Part shown: positions 8,296 through 16,050 of the stretch, piece by piece
Layout: each line of letters starts with the position of its first letter
Position numbering within the stretch: position 1 is the stretch's first letter
DNA from: Alteromonas sp. V450
GTDB taxonomy: Bacteria > Pseudomonadota > Gammaproteobacteria > Enterobacterales > Alteromonadaceae
Assembly (NCBI RefSeq): GCF_001885075.1
Contig: NZ_MODU01000004.1
Coordinates: forward strand, 4,325,504 to 4,389,503
Length of the DNA: 64,000 nucleotides
Reading direction: 5' to 3'
Position numbers and translations under genes: made by a program
The notes under the pieces: model-generated
Databases searched by the model: none
What the model was told of the DNA's origin: nothing
Seen by the model: only the letters and a program-made list of their open reading frames with translations

Positions 8296-9660
8296 TTATG
8301 TATTTTTAACAACATAACAGGGGGTGTAAGCACTTCCCGGAAGCTTCATGCGGTGCTGAGCGACGAAAGATTCCAAAAGCTGGTCAACCTTGCCCATCAG
8401 CACAGCGTCGCCTGTTAACTCGAAAGGCCCTTTTTGTTTAATTTGGCGTATTCCCTCTGCTTTAACGTTTCCGGCAACTATGCCAGAAAACGCTTTGCGA
8501 AGATTCGAGGCGAGGTCGCTTTTACTTTGATTTTTATGGAGCGCCAAGGCTGCCATACTTTCGTGGGTCGGAATGAATGGGTGTTGAAAATCATGTTCGA
8601 TTTTTAGTAACCAGTTGAAGCTGTAGGCGTCACCCATTGCCCCTCTAAATTTTTTAACTTTTTGTAGTCCCGCATTCATGGTTTTTGCCACTTCGAGCGG
8701 GTCATCGATAATTATCTCATACTTAGATTGTGCTTCAGGGCCAAGTGTGTCGGCAACAAATGTATCTATAGCTTCAAAATACTGCTCACTGCCGGCTGGT
8801 CCAGTTAAAACAACCGGAAATGGCTGTTGTGCATTCCTCTCGTCAGTTAATATTCCGAGTAAATAGAGCAGTTCCTCAGCCGTACCTACTCCTCCAGGGA
8901 AAACGATAATGCCGTGGCCCAATCGAACAAAAGCCTCTAACCTTTTCTCAATATCAGGCATGATAATGAGTTCATTAACAATAGCATTCGGTGGTTCTGC
9001 AGCAATGATACTTGGCTCCGATATACCAATGTACCGGCCGGTCTTGTTTCTTTGTTTTGCATGGCCTATGGTCGCGCCTTTCATTGGGCCTTTCATGGCG
9101 CCGGGTCCACAACCGGTACAGATATTCATGCCACGCAGGCCTAACTGGTAACCCACTTCTTTCGTATATTTATACTCAGTTTGGTTTATTGAATGCCCAC
9201 CCCAACACACTACTGTGTTAACGCTGTCGTTTCCTTCAAGGGCTTTCGCGTGGCGTAACATATCAAAAACCATATCGGTTATTTCATTGCTTTCGATTGG
9301 CGAGTCTTGATGAAGCAACGTATATTTATTGCCCATATACAGCAAGTCGCGCAACACGGCAAAAAGGTGTTCGTGAACCCCTCGCACTAATTGTTCGTCG
9401 ACAAATGCAACTTCAGGCGGATTAACGAGCTCTATTTTTACTCCCCGTTCTCTTCTAACTAGCCTAATTTCAAAATTATCGTAGGGTGCAAATAGTGCTT
9501 CAAAGTTGTCTTCATCAACACCGCTATTTAAAACCGCTAAGCTACAGTTTCTGAACATCGAAAAAAGTTCACTGTTTGTTGCATCTTGCAATTGAGCTAC
9601 TTCTACCTGAGACAACTGACTCATCCAACCAACAGGGTTTAACTGAACTTTTTTCATCAA
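8296..9660 (-). CDS. ppnN: Nucleotide 5'-monophosphate nucleosidase PpnN (LOG family)
   Basis: Cleaves purine and pyrimidine nucleoside monophosphates to the base and ribose 5-phosphate; in E. coli it is regulated by (p)ppGpp. At 454 aa it has the length of E. coli PpnN (YgdH). The N-terminal regulatory part shows NCSLAVLNSG and RRERGVKIELVNPPEVAFVD. The Rossmann LOG core has GCGPGAMKGPMKGA (about 182-195) and the diagnostic PGGVGTAEE near 255-263, the phosphoribosyl-binding and catalytic motif. It is the third gene of a minus-strand run, 10 bp after the diguanylate cyclase stop. Confidence 0.95.
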   Translation of the reverse strand: MMKKVQLNPVGWMSQLSQVEVAQLQDATNSELFSMFRNCSLAVLNSGVDEDNFEALFAPYDNFEIRLVRRERGVKIELVNPPEVAFVDEQLVRGVHEHLFAVLRDLLYMGNKYTLLHQDSPIESNEITDMVFDMLRHAKALEGNDSVNTVVCWGGHSINQTEYKYTKEVGYQLGLRGMNICTGCGPGAMKGPMKGATIGHAKQRNKTGRYIGISEPSIIAAEPPNAIVNELIIMPDIEKRLEAFVRLGHGIIVFPGGVGTAEELLYLLGILTDERNAQQPFPVVLTGPAGSEQYFEAIDTFVADTLGPEAQSKYEIIIDDPLEVAKTMNAGLQKVKKFRGAMGDAYSFNWLLKIEHDFQHPFIPTHESMAALALHKNQSKSDLASNLRKAFSGIVAGNVKAEGIRQIKQKGPFELTGDAVLMGKVDQLLESFVAQHRMKLPGSAYTPCYVVKNT

Positions 9661-9669
9661 TTAGGCCTT

Positions 9670-11229
9670 TTATTGTTCACTTATATCAGTGATTACCAAA
9701 TTTCTACCGTTTCTTTTCGCTTTGTATAGGTACTCATCAGCACGTTCAAAAACCGCTTCTTTATCTTCATTTTTTCTAAAGCTAGTGGCGCCGAACGAAG
9801 CCGTTATTTGTACCTTTTGCTGTTTAAATTTGAAGGGCATTTGGGATAGAGCTGTTCGTATTTCATTCAGCTTGGCTTCTATATGTTTCATTGGTGTGTT
9901 GGGTAAAAGCATGACAAACTCTTCTCCTCCCCAGCGCGCAATGAACTCATTATCACCAATTTGCTGTTTCAAATATTTACTGACAACTTGCAGTGTTTTG
10001 TCGCCGGCGGCGTGCCCAAACCTATCATTTATCGATTTGAAATGATCAATATCCACCACTGCAACGGTAAGCGGCATGTTGTTCTGTTTAAATTGGGCGT
10101 AAGCAATGTCTAACTTTTCATTATAAGCTTGCCTATTGGGAAGCCGCGTTAACGGATCTGTTCGGCTTTGTGCGGCCTGTTCAGCAAGTTTCTTCTTATA
10201 GACGCTAGTTTGATTTTGTAACGTCTCGATACGATCTTGCATTGAGGTAAGTAATGCGATGAGATCTTCTTGGCCTTGCTGGTCGTCCACCTGTTGTTTC
10301 TGTAAAGTTGAAAGTAATGTATTAACTTTGTCTTGGGTCTGTGCTTTTAACGCCTCAAGAGAATGACTTTCAGAAACGACTTCTTCAAAACTATCGAGGT
10401 GTTGTTTTAGTACCTCATTACCCGCCTGGCGTTGCTCGAACTGTGTTGTACTCCCTTCTATAGTTGCACTGACTGAGGAGCCTATTTCTCCTAAAGAACG
10501 GTGCAAACCCTGAATGACTTTTCCTGTCAAGCTCGCTTCAGACATAGCGTCTTGAACTATCATACGGAGAATAACGACACAGCTTTTTAATAGTTGGTCT
10601 TCATTCATCCCGTCTTCTAAGCGCTGCTTTATATCTCTTAGCTGCCTATCATCGGGTTTCTTTTGTGCATAAGAAGCAATGAGCTGATTAAGCTCAATCA
10701 TTATCGAGCGGTAATGTGGGTTTTCCTCTTGTGCTTTTGGCGCGGAAGTATCAACTGTCTGTGTATCGGAAGTTGATGTTTCTAAGCCGACTATTTGCTT
10801 GTTCAACGCTATGCGATAGAGCGCTATTGCCTTTGCGTAAAGTTTATAAATACTGAAAATGTCGTCGATAGGCTGATTAAGCTTAATCAGTTGCTGCGTT
10901 GTCAGCGCCTTTAGCTCGGTATCTTCAAAAACTATTTTTTGTAACTGTTTAGTGGCTTCTTCTATCGATGATACGGTGTCTATACTGTACTTGCGTAGGG
11001 TAATTTCTTGTGACTGAAGAGACTTGTTGAGCTTTTCAATACTCACCGCAGCTAAGCTAAAATTGGGCGTGCCAGACAAATGACTTCTCAATGTTTTCAA
11101 TTCGGAATCAATAGCACCAGAAAATCCTTCGTAAAACGAGGATAACCTAACTATAAACTGGCAAAGAAGCGCATTATTTTTTTTATAAGCGTCGAGTTGT
11201 TTTGCTTCCATAATATCTGTGTTTAACAC
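9670..11229 (-). CDS. Diguanylate cyclase (GGDEF) with a long helical N-terminal region
   Basis: Soluble 519-aa protein. The N-terminal 340 residues are mainly helical and coiled-coil, rich in Gln, Glu and Leu, with no recognised sensor domain or membrane segment. The C-terminal GGDEF domain starts at about 350 with SRTDPLTRLPNRQAYNE, followed by VDIDHFKSINDRFGHAAGD and the active site RWGGEEF. GGEEF is compatible with c-di-GMP synthesis. The four residues expected to form the RxxD inhibitory site read GDNE, so product inhibition at the I-site is probably absent. Start is GTG at 11229 or ATG at 11211; neither has a good ribosome binding site. It lies between queF and ppnN, probably co-transcribed. 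Confidence 0.88.
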   Translation of the reverse strand: MLNTDIMEAKQLDAYKKNNALLCQFIVRLSSFYEGFSGAIDSELKTLRSHLSGTPNFSLAAVSIEKLNKSLQSQEITLRKYSIDTVSSIEEATKQLQKIVFEDTELKALTTQQLIKLNQPIDDIFSIYKLYAKAIALYRIALNKQIVGLETSTSDTQTVDTSAPKAQEENPHYRSIMIELNQLIASYAQKKPDDRQLRDIKQRLEDGMNEDQLLKSCVVILRMIVQDAMSEASLTGKVIQGLHRSLGEIGSSVSATIEGSTTQFEQRQAGNEVLKQHLDSFEEVVSESHSLEALKAQTQDKVNTLLSTLQKQQVDDQQGQEDLIALLTSMQDRIETLQNQTSVYKKKLAEQAAQSRTDPLTRLPNRQAYNEKLDIAYAQFKQNNMPLTVAVVDIDHFKSINDRFGHAAGDKTLQVVSKYLKQQIGDNEFIARWGGEEFVMLLPNTPMKHIEAKLNEIRTALSQMPFKFKQQKVQITASFGATSFRKNEDKEAVFERADEYLYKAKRNGRNLVITDISEQ

Positions 11230-11264
11230 CCTTATATCGAGATTATGCCACTGCCATGTGGTTG

Positions 11265-12125
11265 TTACTGCCGAGCTTGACGATGATTGGCGTATGGCTG
11301 CTCAAAGTTCGTTCTAAATGGGTTGATATCCAGTCCGCCTCGGCGGGTATACCTTGCGCACACCGTTAGTTTCTCGGGTTGGCAGCGCTGCATTATTTCA
11401 GTGTAGATACGTTCAACGCATTGTTCATGAAATTCATTATGCTGACGGAAACTTATCAAAAATTTCAGTAAGCCTTCATGGTCGATTGCTGCACCCGCAT
11501 ACCTTATTTGAATACTAGCCCAATCTGGTTGACTCGTAATCAAGCAATTTGATTTAAGCAGATGCGATATCAACGTTTCTTCTACTCGACCTTTACTGCT
11601 ATCAACTTTTAGGTACTCGGTAGTGGGAGAATAATGCTCAATTTCCACATCCAAATCATCAAGCAAAGTACCTTTAAATTCAGAAAAGACCAACGTATCG
11701 AATGCATTTGGCAACATGAGTGTTACCTCAACGGGCGCACCAGCGCAACGTGATAAATCCTTTTCAAGGGTAACGGTAACCTCTTCTGGAGAAGCAAACT
11801 TACTTTGATTGAAACTGTTCAGATAGAGTTTGAATGATTTAGACTCTATTAGAAATTCAGACGTAATAGGAACGTTGCATTGTAAGATCGCAACATGAGG
11901 CTTACCTTTTTCATTAAGCCATGAGAGCTCGTATCCCGTCCACGTGTCTACGCCTTCAAAAGGCAGTTGATGTGCATCTAAATTCAAGGTATCGCGACTT
12001 AAGCTACGTGGTACTCCCTGAAGCAACGTTGGGTTATATTCAAACTCGTAATCAACCTGCTTGCCCAGCGAGAGGTCATCAGGTGCTGAAATGGTTAATT
12101 TTTCGAATGATTTTTCAGTCGACAT
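11265..12125 (-). CDS. queF: NADPH-dependent 7-cyano-7-deazaguanine reductase
   Basis: Reduces preQ0 to preQ1 in queuosine biosynthesis for tRNA modification. The 286-aa two-domain (unimodular, E. coli-like) form is seen. The NADPH-binding QueF motif falls in the N-terminal half ([17 protein letters not shown], about 100-116). The catalytic Cys194 lies in [13 protein letters not shown], and the substrate-binding Glu in [10 protein letters not shown] (about 231-240). It is the first gene of a minus-strand run with the cyclase and ppnN, and is divergent from syd. The queF/syd/ppnN neighbourhood matches the E. coli arrangement. Confidence 0.96.
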   Translation of the reverse strand: MSTEKSFEKLTISAPDDLSLGKQVDYEFEYNPTLLQGVPRSLSRDTLNLDAHQLPFEGVDTWTGYELSWLNEKGKPHVAILQCNVPITSEFLIESKSFKLYLNSFNQSKFASPEEVTVTLEKDLSRCAGAPVEVTLMLPNAFDTLVFSEFKGTLLDDLDVEIEHYSPTTEYLKVDSSKGRVEETLISHLLKSNCLITSQPDWASIQIRYAGAAIDHEGLLKFLISFRQHNEFHEQCVERIYTEIMQRCQPEKLTVCARYTRRGGLDINPFRTNFEQPYANHRQARQ

Positions 12126-12287
12126 AAATGCCTTTTATCTTGCGTTAATGAATGTGATTGCCAAGTGTGCGATATAGCGCATACGTAATGAAGTGACCAT
12201 TTGGTTAACTGTCCTGATAATTCACTTCGAGTTGACTTGGTAATTTATATCTATAGTGTACCTCAAAAATACGAAGGTAACTCCATA

Positions 12288-12851
12288 ATGGCTCTATCAA
12301 CCACAGAAGCACTAGATAATTTTGTATCAGAGTATGTAACACCTGATAACTTAGAACGGCATCGTGTTGCTTACGACAGCCTGTGGCCCTCAATTTGCTA
12401 TGACTTAAAAGACGTAGAGAACGCTGAAAGCGAAAATATTAAAGATGGCACTCTCGTACTGTGGGCTCCAAAAAAACAGAATGTTTCTCTCTCCTTTGAC
12501 AATGTCTCAAAGGCGATGGGCATTGAGTTAAATAAAGCGTTTTGTGACTATTTTACCCGCTATTTTAGCAATAATTTATTCGCGCGAGCGCCCCAAGGTC
12601 GATGTGAATTGCTTCAGGTGTGGAATGAAAGTGATTTTGAACGTCTGCAGCAAAACCTGATTGGACACTTGTTGATGAAGCAGCGATTAAATCAGCGCCC
12701 CACACTGTTTTTTGGTATTACAGACGAAGATGATTTTATTTTATCTGTTATAAATGAAACGGGTGAAGTTGCCCTAGAGCAAGTAGGAAAAGAGCCGACT
12801 AAAATTCTGGCTTCCTCGCTACCGGAATTCTTAACCCAGCTATCCATTTAG
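12288..12851 (+). CDS. syd: SecY-interacting protein Syd
   Basis: Cytosolic protein that binds SecY at the inner-membrane face and is thought to monitor correct translocon assembly. Start placed at the ATG at 12288 (187 aa) because GAAGG precedes it and the family N-terminus is ALSTTEALDNFVSEY; longer versions add unrelated residues. Family motifs LWPSICYDL, FARAPQGRCELLQVWNESDFERLQQN (split by a turn) and TLFFGITDEDDFILSVINETGEV are visible. It is divergent from queF, a conserved pairing. Confidence 0.93.
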   Translation: MALSTTEALDNFVSEYVTPDNLERHRVAYDSLWPSICYDLKDVENAESENIKDGTLVLWAPKKQNVSLSFDNVSKAMGIELNKAFCDYFTRYFSNNLFARAPQGRCELLQVWNESDFERLQQNLIGHLLMKQRLNQRPTLFFGITDEDDFILSVINETGEVALEQVGKEPTKILASSLPEFLTQLSI

Positions 12852-12870
12852 CAGTGAAAAGGCACGCTAA

Positions 12871-13155
12871 CTATTGATTAAGTAACCTTGCTATTTGAGC
12901 TTTTAATTCACTCACTTCGTTTTCAAGTGCCTCAACTCTTTGAGTTAACGAGGTTTCTTCTGCAGCTTGCATTTTTGGGGCAGGACACGGCTCTGCATGA
13001 GCCGACACATTAAAGCGCTTAATCGCTTCGATTGCTTCAGTGACTGATACTTTGAAAGGGGCCTTTGCACGAATCATTGCTACCGAGGGTGTTTTGCCCT
13101 CGCTATGCATTGACTGACATAAAATGATGAGTTGGTTCAAGTTTGGGTGATTCAT
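12871..13155 (-). CDS. Conserved hypothetical small coiled-coil protein
   Basis: I do not recognise this family. Start taken at the ATG at 13155 (94 aa); a TTG 45 bp upstream is possible, and neither has a strong ribosome binding site. The N-terminal 55 residues look like a compact helical domain (HPNLNQLIILCQSM, then KTPSVAMIRAKAPFKVSVTEAIEAIKRF), possibly a winged-helix or KfrA-N-like fold. A linker rich in Ala and Pro follows, then a C-terminal leucine-rich coiled coil (RVEALENEVSELKAQIARL). It is convergent with syd. A role as a small DNA-associated or oligomerising protein is only a guess. Confidence 0.65.
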   Translation of the reverse strand: MNHPNLNQLIILCQSMHSEGKTPSVAMIRAKAPFKVSVTEAIEAIKRFNVSAHAEPCPAPKMQAAEETSLTQRVEALENEVSELKAQIARLLNQ

Positions 13156-13461
13156 TGCTTTGCTTATTCTTTTTTGAGCGTTGTAAGTGGTAGCTTCCAA
13201 GAATAGCGAATTTCACTAATAATTGAACAAATACGCTATTCTTTGAATGTCTTTTAGATACTTATTTTTTATTATTCAATTATTTCAGTTAGTTATATTA
13301 TTGGTCTTATTCTTGATTGTGAGTAAAAATAGGATAATACGATGGCTTCTTTGAAATTTTACCACAATCGTTCAGCAAATATTCACAGTACGTTTGTCAT
13401 TTTAAGAAACATAACAATCCGATCAACAACTACTTTATCTATTTTTTAAAAGGGAAAACTT

Positions 13462-13827
13462 ATGAAAATTGTTCTTCTATCAGCGGCGTTAGCTTCGACC
13501 ATGCTTTTATCTGGCTGTGTAGTATCTGTAGGTGGTGGTTCTGACAGCCATTATGGTGCCGACTGGGAGGATAGAGAATTCAATAACAGGCAGCACATTG
13601 CAAAGTTAGAAACGGGTGTTAGCTACGAAGCGGTACTAAGAAAAATGGGCGTTGCAGATTTTAATGAATTATTCGAAAAAGCCGATGGTACTTATCGAGT
13701 GCTTTACTATCGAACTCAAAAAACAATGGGCGATGGTCTCACAACAAAAGATGAATGCACCCCACTTGTATTTAAAAACAGCAAGTTAGTTGGTTGGGGC
13801 GACAGTGCTTTCGGTATGATGCATTAA
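13462..13827 (+). CDS. DUF3192 family lipoprotein
   Basis: 121-aa lipoprotein: signal peptide with lipobox LLSGC and predicted lipidated Cys19. The mature part repeats the DUF3192 core of the gene at 7738-8112: DWEDREFNNR, a LETGVSYEAVLRKMG helix, and GDGLTTKDECTPLVFKNSKLVGWGD. AAAAGGGAAAA precedes the ATG. It is a single-gene unit, with an AT-rich 300-bp leader region before it and a strong terminator after. Function unknown; the paralogue lacks the lipobox and is instead anchored by a membrane helix. Confidence 0.85.
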   Translation: MKIVLLSAALASTMLLSGCVVSVGGGSDSHYGADWEDREFNNRQHIAKLETGVSYEAVLRKMGVADFNELFEKADGTYRVLYYRTQKTMGDGLTTKDECTPLVFKNSKLVGWGDSAFGMMH

Positions 13828-13889
13828 ACGATTGCTAAACGTAGGGGAAGCGGAAATACTCCTTTTACGGCCACCACATATACAGATTA

Positions 13890-13929
13890 AAGCCGCATGT
13901 TAATAAAAGGTTAACATGTGGCTTTTTTT
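13890..13929 (+). terminator. Strong intrinsic terminator after the DUF3192 lipoprotein
   Basis: AAGCCGCATGTTAA (13890-13903) pairs with TTAACATGTGGCTT (13911-13924), with one G-T pair, and a seven-T tract follows. Confidence 0.92.
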
Positions 13930-13998
13930 CAAGTAGGCTAAAGTTTAACCACAGTATACATCGGTTACTCTTTTCGTTTACTTACCGGGGCATGCACA

Positions 13999-14649
13999 AT
14001 GAATGACGAAGCAATAAACGATACTCTTCTGCCAGACAAAAATAATGTTGAGGCGATCTTTCTCAGTGTAGATGATTTAAACGTTGCTGCGTCAATCTTG
14101 TATAATGCGTATGTGGACGACCCACTGTTCGCGGATATATTTCAAGCGGAAAAAGAAGGGTTTGATAATAGGTTGCGGTCAGCTATCAGAGAAGAGTTGA
14201 ACGCTTTTTGGGTTGCTGAGCAACCCATGATCGGGTTGTTCGATAACGGAAGACTCGTGGCTGTTGCTTGTCTTACGTCACCTGATGCCGCTTTTGGTGC
14301 CGGAAGATACTGGCATTGGCGGTTACGGATGCTGCTTACCGCAGGTCTTTTCGGTACAAAACAAATGCTAGAGAAAGAAGAAAAAGTACGCGCCTTAGTT
14401 CCTGCTACAAACTTTCACATGCTGAGTTTTATTGCTGTACACCCCGACTACCAACATCATGGGCTAGGGCATATATTACTCGGCGCAATCGATAGTGTGA
14501 TTGAAGAAGACAAAAAGTCAGAAGGAATCTGCGTTTTTGTGACGATACCTAAGCATCGCTCATTCTTTAACGACGATAACTACCAAGTAGTGGGTGAACT
14601 TTGCTTATCACACGTTAATGGCAAGGTGATGTTCAGGCGTCATAACTGA
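13999..14649 (+). CDS. GNAT family N-acetyltransferase
   Basis: 216-aa acetyl-CoA dependent acyltransferase. The acetyl-CoA pyrophosphate loop is visible as AVHPDYQHHGLGHILLGAID (about residues 146-165), fitting the Q/R-x-x-G-x-G/A signature. The second half of the fold gives VFVTIPKHRSFFNDDNYQVVGE. The N-terminal region resembles the many GNATs of unknown substrate. A Gly-rich stretch precedes the ATG. It is a single gene between the lipoprotein terminator and the Csr-type RNA locus. Substrate unknown. Confidence 0.85.
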   Translation: MNDEAINDTLLPDKNNVEAIFLSVDDLNVAASILYNAYVDDPLFADIFQAEKEGFDNRLRSAIREELNAFWVAEQPMIGLFDNGRLVAVACLTSPDAAFGAGRYWHWRLRMLLTAGLFGTKQMLEKEEKVRALVPATNFHMLSFIAVHPDYQHHGLGHILLGAIDSVIEEDKKSEGICVFVTIPKHRSFFNDDNYQVVGELCLSHVNGKVMFRRHN

Positions 14650-14706
14650 CGTTGGGCTAACTTGCTTCATATTTTTGAAGTGATCGACTACATCTGCTAT
14701 TCAATT

Positions 14707-14724
14707 TGTAAGATATTTCCTACA
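14707..14724 (+). promoter_or_regulatory. GacA/UvrY-type upstream activating box
   Basis: TGTAAG, six bases (ATATTT), CCTACA. The known GacA/UvrY recognition palindrome before CsrB/RsmZ-type RNAs is TGTAAG-N6-CTTACA, so this matches 11 of 12 fixed bases with the exact spacing. It lies about 60 bp upstream of a TATAAT box and about 165 bp upstream of the GGA array. Confidence 0.7.
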
Positions 14725-14775
14725 AACCATGTGCGCTTTTCTCCCTTTTTTCACGTGGCAAATCTCATACCAAAG

Positions 14776-14781
14776 TATAAT
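14776..14781 (+). promoter_or_regulatory. Probable -10 box of the Csr-type RNA promoter
   Basis: A perfect TATAAT. No good -35 hexamer sits 16-18 bp upstream, which would suit an activator-dependent promoter. It would start transcription near 14788. A second, weaker candidate is TACTAT at 14882-14887, which would start nearer 14893. Confidence 0.5.
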
Positions 14782-14869
14782 GCTACTGATTTATAAGAGT
14801 TTTTTTATTTTCATACGAAAGTAGTACAAAAATTATATTAAATTCTCTTTAATTCAATATGGCGGTAAT

Positions 14870-15526
14870 AATTGGAAGGGATACTATGAACATGTCACAG
14901 GGAAACACGACGAGTCATGGATTGAGTCAAGGACCATCAACGGATTAAGTTAGGACAACTTAGGGATGAGACTCTCACAAGGCAGTGAGTACAGGGAAAG
15001 GAACGCAGAGAGGATGCTGCATTAACAGGACGTTAGAAAGGGATTTTTAAGGAATAAAGGGAGTTCAGGGAAGAAATACGTGATAGGACATCACATACAG
15101 GAAGTAGCAGGGAAACACGGACGAATGCTAGCAAGGACTAGGGGCAGGGAGCTAACGGCAGGAGTGTCGTCATGGAATGTCTAGTTTGCATGGACCAGCA
15201 AAGCAAGGATGAAAGAAGGACACGCTAACGGAATGGCAAAGCTGTAGCAGGATGTGCAGCAAAGAAGGATTAAGGGAAGGGAGCGTCAGCGGAGCCTGAC
15301 AAGGACAGCCTCAGGATGAGGAACACTGCATGCAGGATGTGCAGTTAGAGAGGAAAAAAGGAAAGGGACCTACGCATGGACGTGTAGCTCGCACAGGAAG
15401 GTGCGAGAGTAGATGGAAAGGGGCGTATACGGATTTTAATCGGGAAGATTTTAGTCGCAAAGGATCGCGGAGAAGGATACTCAAAATTCCAAGAAAAAGG
15501 GGAGCCGGTAGGTTCCCCTTTTTTTT
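14870..15526 (+). ncRNA. CsrB/RsmZ-type regulatory RNA with about 47 GGA motifs
   Basis: No protein gene fits this stretch, yet it holds about 47 GGA trinucleotides in 640 nt (one per 13-14 nt), while the complement TCC occurs only two or three times. Contexts such as CAGGATG, CAGGGA, AAGGA and TAGGAC are those bound by CsrA/RsmA. Several GGA lie in hairpin loops: GTGAT-AGGAC-ATCAC (15080-15094), TAAC-AGGAC-GTTA (15023-15035), CTAG-CAAGGA-CTAG (15128-15141), GTCAG-CGGAGC-CTGAC (15285-15300), CCTC-AGGAT-GAGG (15309-15321) and CTCGCAC-AGGAAG-GTGCGAG (15388-15407). It ends in a strong terminator and has a GacA/UvrY-type box upstream. Inferred role: sequestering many CsrA dimers and so relieving CsrA repression. 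The 5' end is uncertain (14788 to about 14893). E. coli CsrB is 369 nt with about 22 GGA, so this RNA would be unusually large. Confidence 0.85.
15494..15526 (+). terminator. Intrinsic terminator of the Csr-type RNA
   Basis: GGGGAGCC (15499-15506), GGTA loop, GGTTCCCC (15511-15518) with one G-T pair, preceded by AAAAA and followed by eight T. Confidence 0.95.
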
Positions 15527-15614
15527 GAAATTTTCTCTAAACCGTGCGAATGCAGGAATGGCTGTTCCCTTTCAAATTCCCAGAATGAAACTAGGAAGCT
15601 TGCCAGACCTTCCC

Positions 15615-15722
15615 AAAGGGCGAGTCTAAAATGTTCGTACTCTTTGTTGTGTCACCTTGATGTAGAACCACTATACCTTCGGTAACACGCCGCGATTACG
15701 AACATTTTAACTCTCGCTAAGT
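15615..15722. repeat. Palindromic intergenic repeat, copy A
   Basis: A 106-108 bp element that aligns without gaps to copy B at 55325-55432, about 82 of 106 positions identical. In this copy the ends form a long inverted repeat: TAAAATGTTCGTA (15627-15639) and TACGAACATTTTA (15697-15709) are perfect complements, extended by GCGAG/CTCGC. It lies 90 bp after the Csr-type RNA terminator and just before the DUF3301 gene's 3' end. It may be a small non-autonomous mobile element or a structured RNA; no coding potential is seen. Confidence 0.7.
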
Positions 15723-15747
15723 GGGTGATAGTTTATGCCCACTGGTA

Positions 15748-16050
15748 TTACACTCTATGTGGTGGTACTTCTGTTCGCACAACCTTAACACCTATTAATT
15801 CAACTTCTCCGGTATACCTGTCTTCGCCATTACTTGAAAATTCGAAGTTAAATACACTGTGCCAATCAGGCTTACCATACTTAAACGAAAATCGCGTTCT
15901 TGCTCTTGCTACACTCAGTAGCTGCAATCCGTGCTTATCGCAGTACTGCTTAAGGTAAGTGTTTGTTTGCTCGGAAATGGCTCGAATACGCCAAAACTGA
16001 TAACCGGTAAACCCAATAACCATCCACACTACTAACTCAAGTAACGTCAT
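15748..16050 (-). CDS. DUF3301 family membrane protein
   Basis: 100-aa protein with one N-terminal membrane helix (LLELVVWMVIGFTGYQFW) and a soluble domain matching DUF3301: TYLKQYCDKHGLQLLSVARARTRF falls in two pieces, and the end has FNFEFSSNGEDRYTGEVELIG. The start codon follows the DUF3549 stop codon directly (TAG then ATG), so the two are surely one operon. Function unknown. The DUF3549-DUF3301 pair next to yqcC and truC is a common gammaproteobacterial arrangement. Confidence 0.87.
   Translation of the reverse strand: MTLLELVVWMVIGFTGYQFWRIRAISEQTNTYLKQYCDKHGLQLLSVARARTRFSFKYGKPDWHSVFNFEFSSNGEDRYTGEVELIGVKVVRTEVPPHRV

Noticed and set aside
15330..15629. 99-aa ORF across the end of the GGA array
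   Set aside because: It runs through the strong terminator and is Arg/Gly/Lys-rich only because GGA and AAG repeats translate that way.
15615..15722. Integron attC site
   Set aside because: Palindromic and of suitable size, but no GTTRRRY/RYYYAAC core pair at the ends, no cassette array and no integrase.
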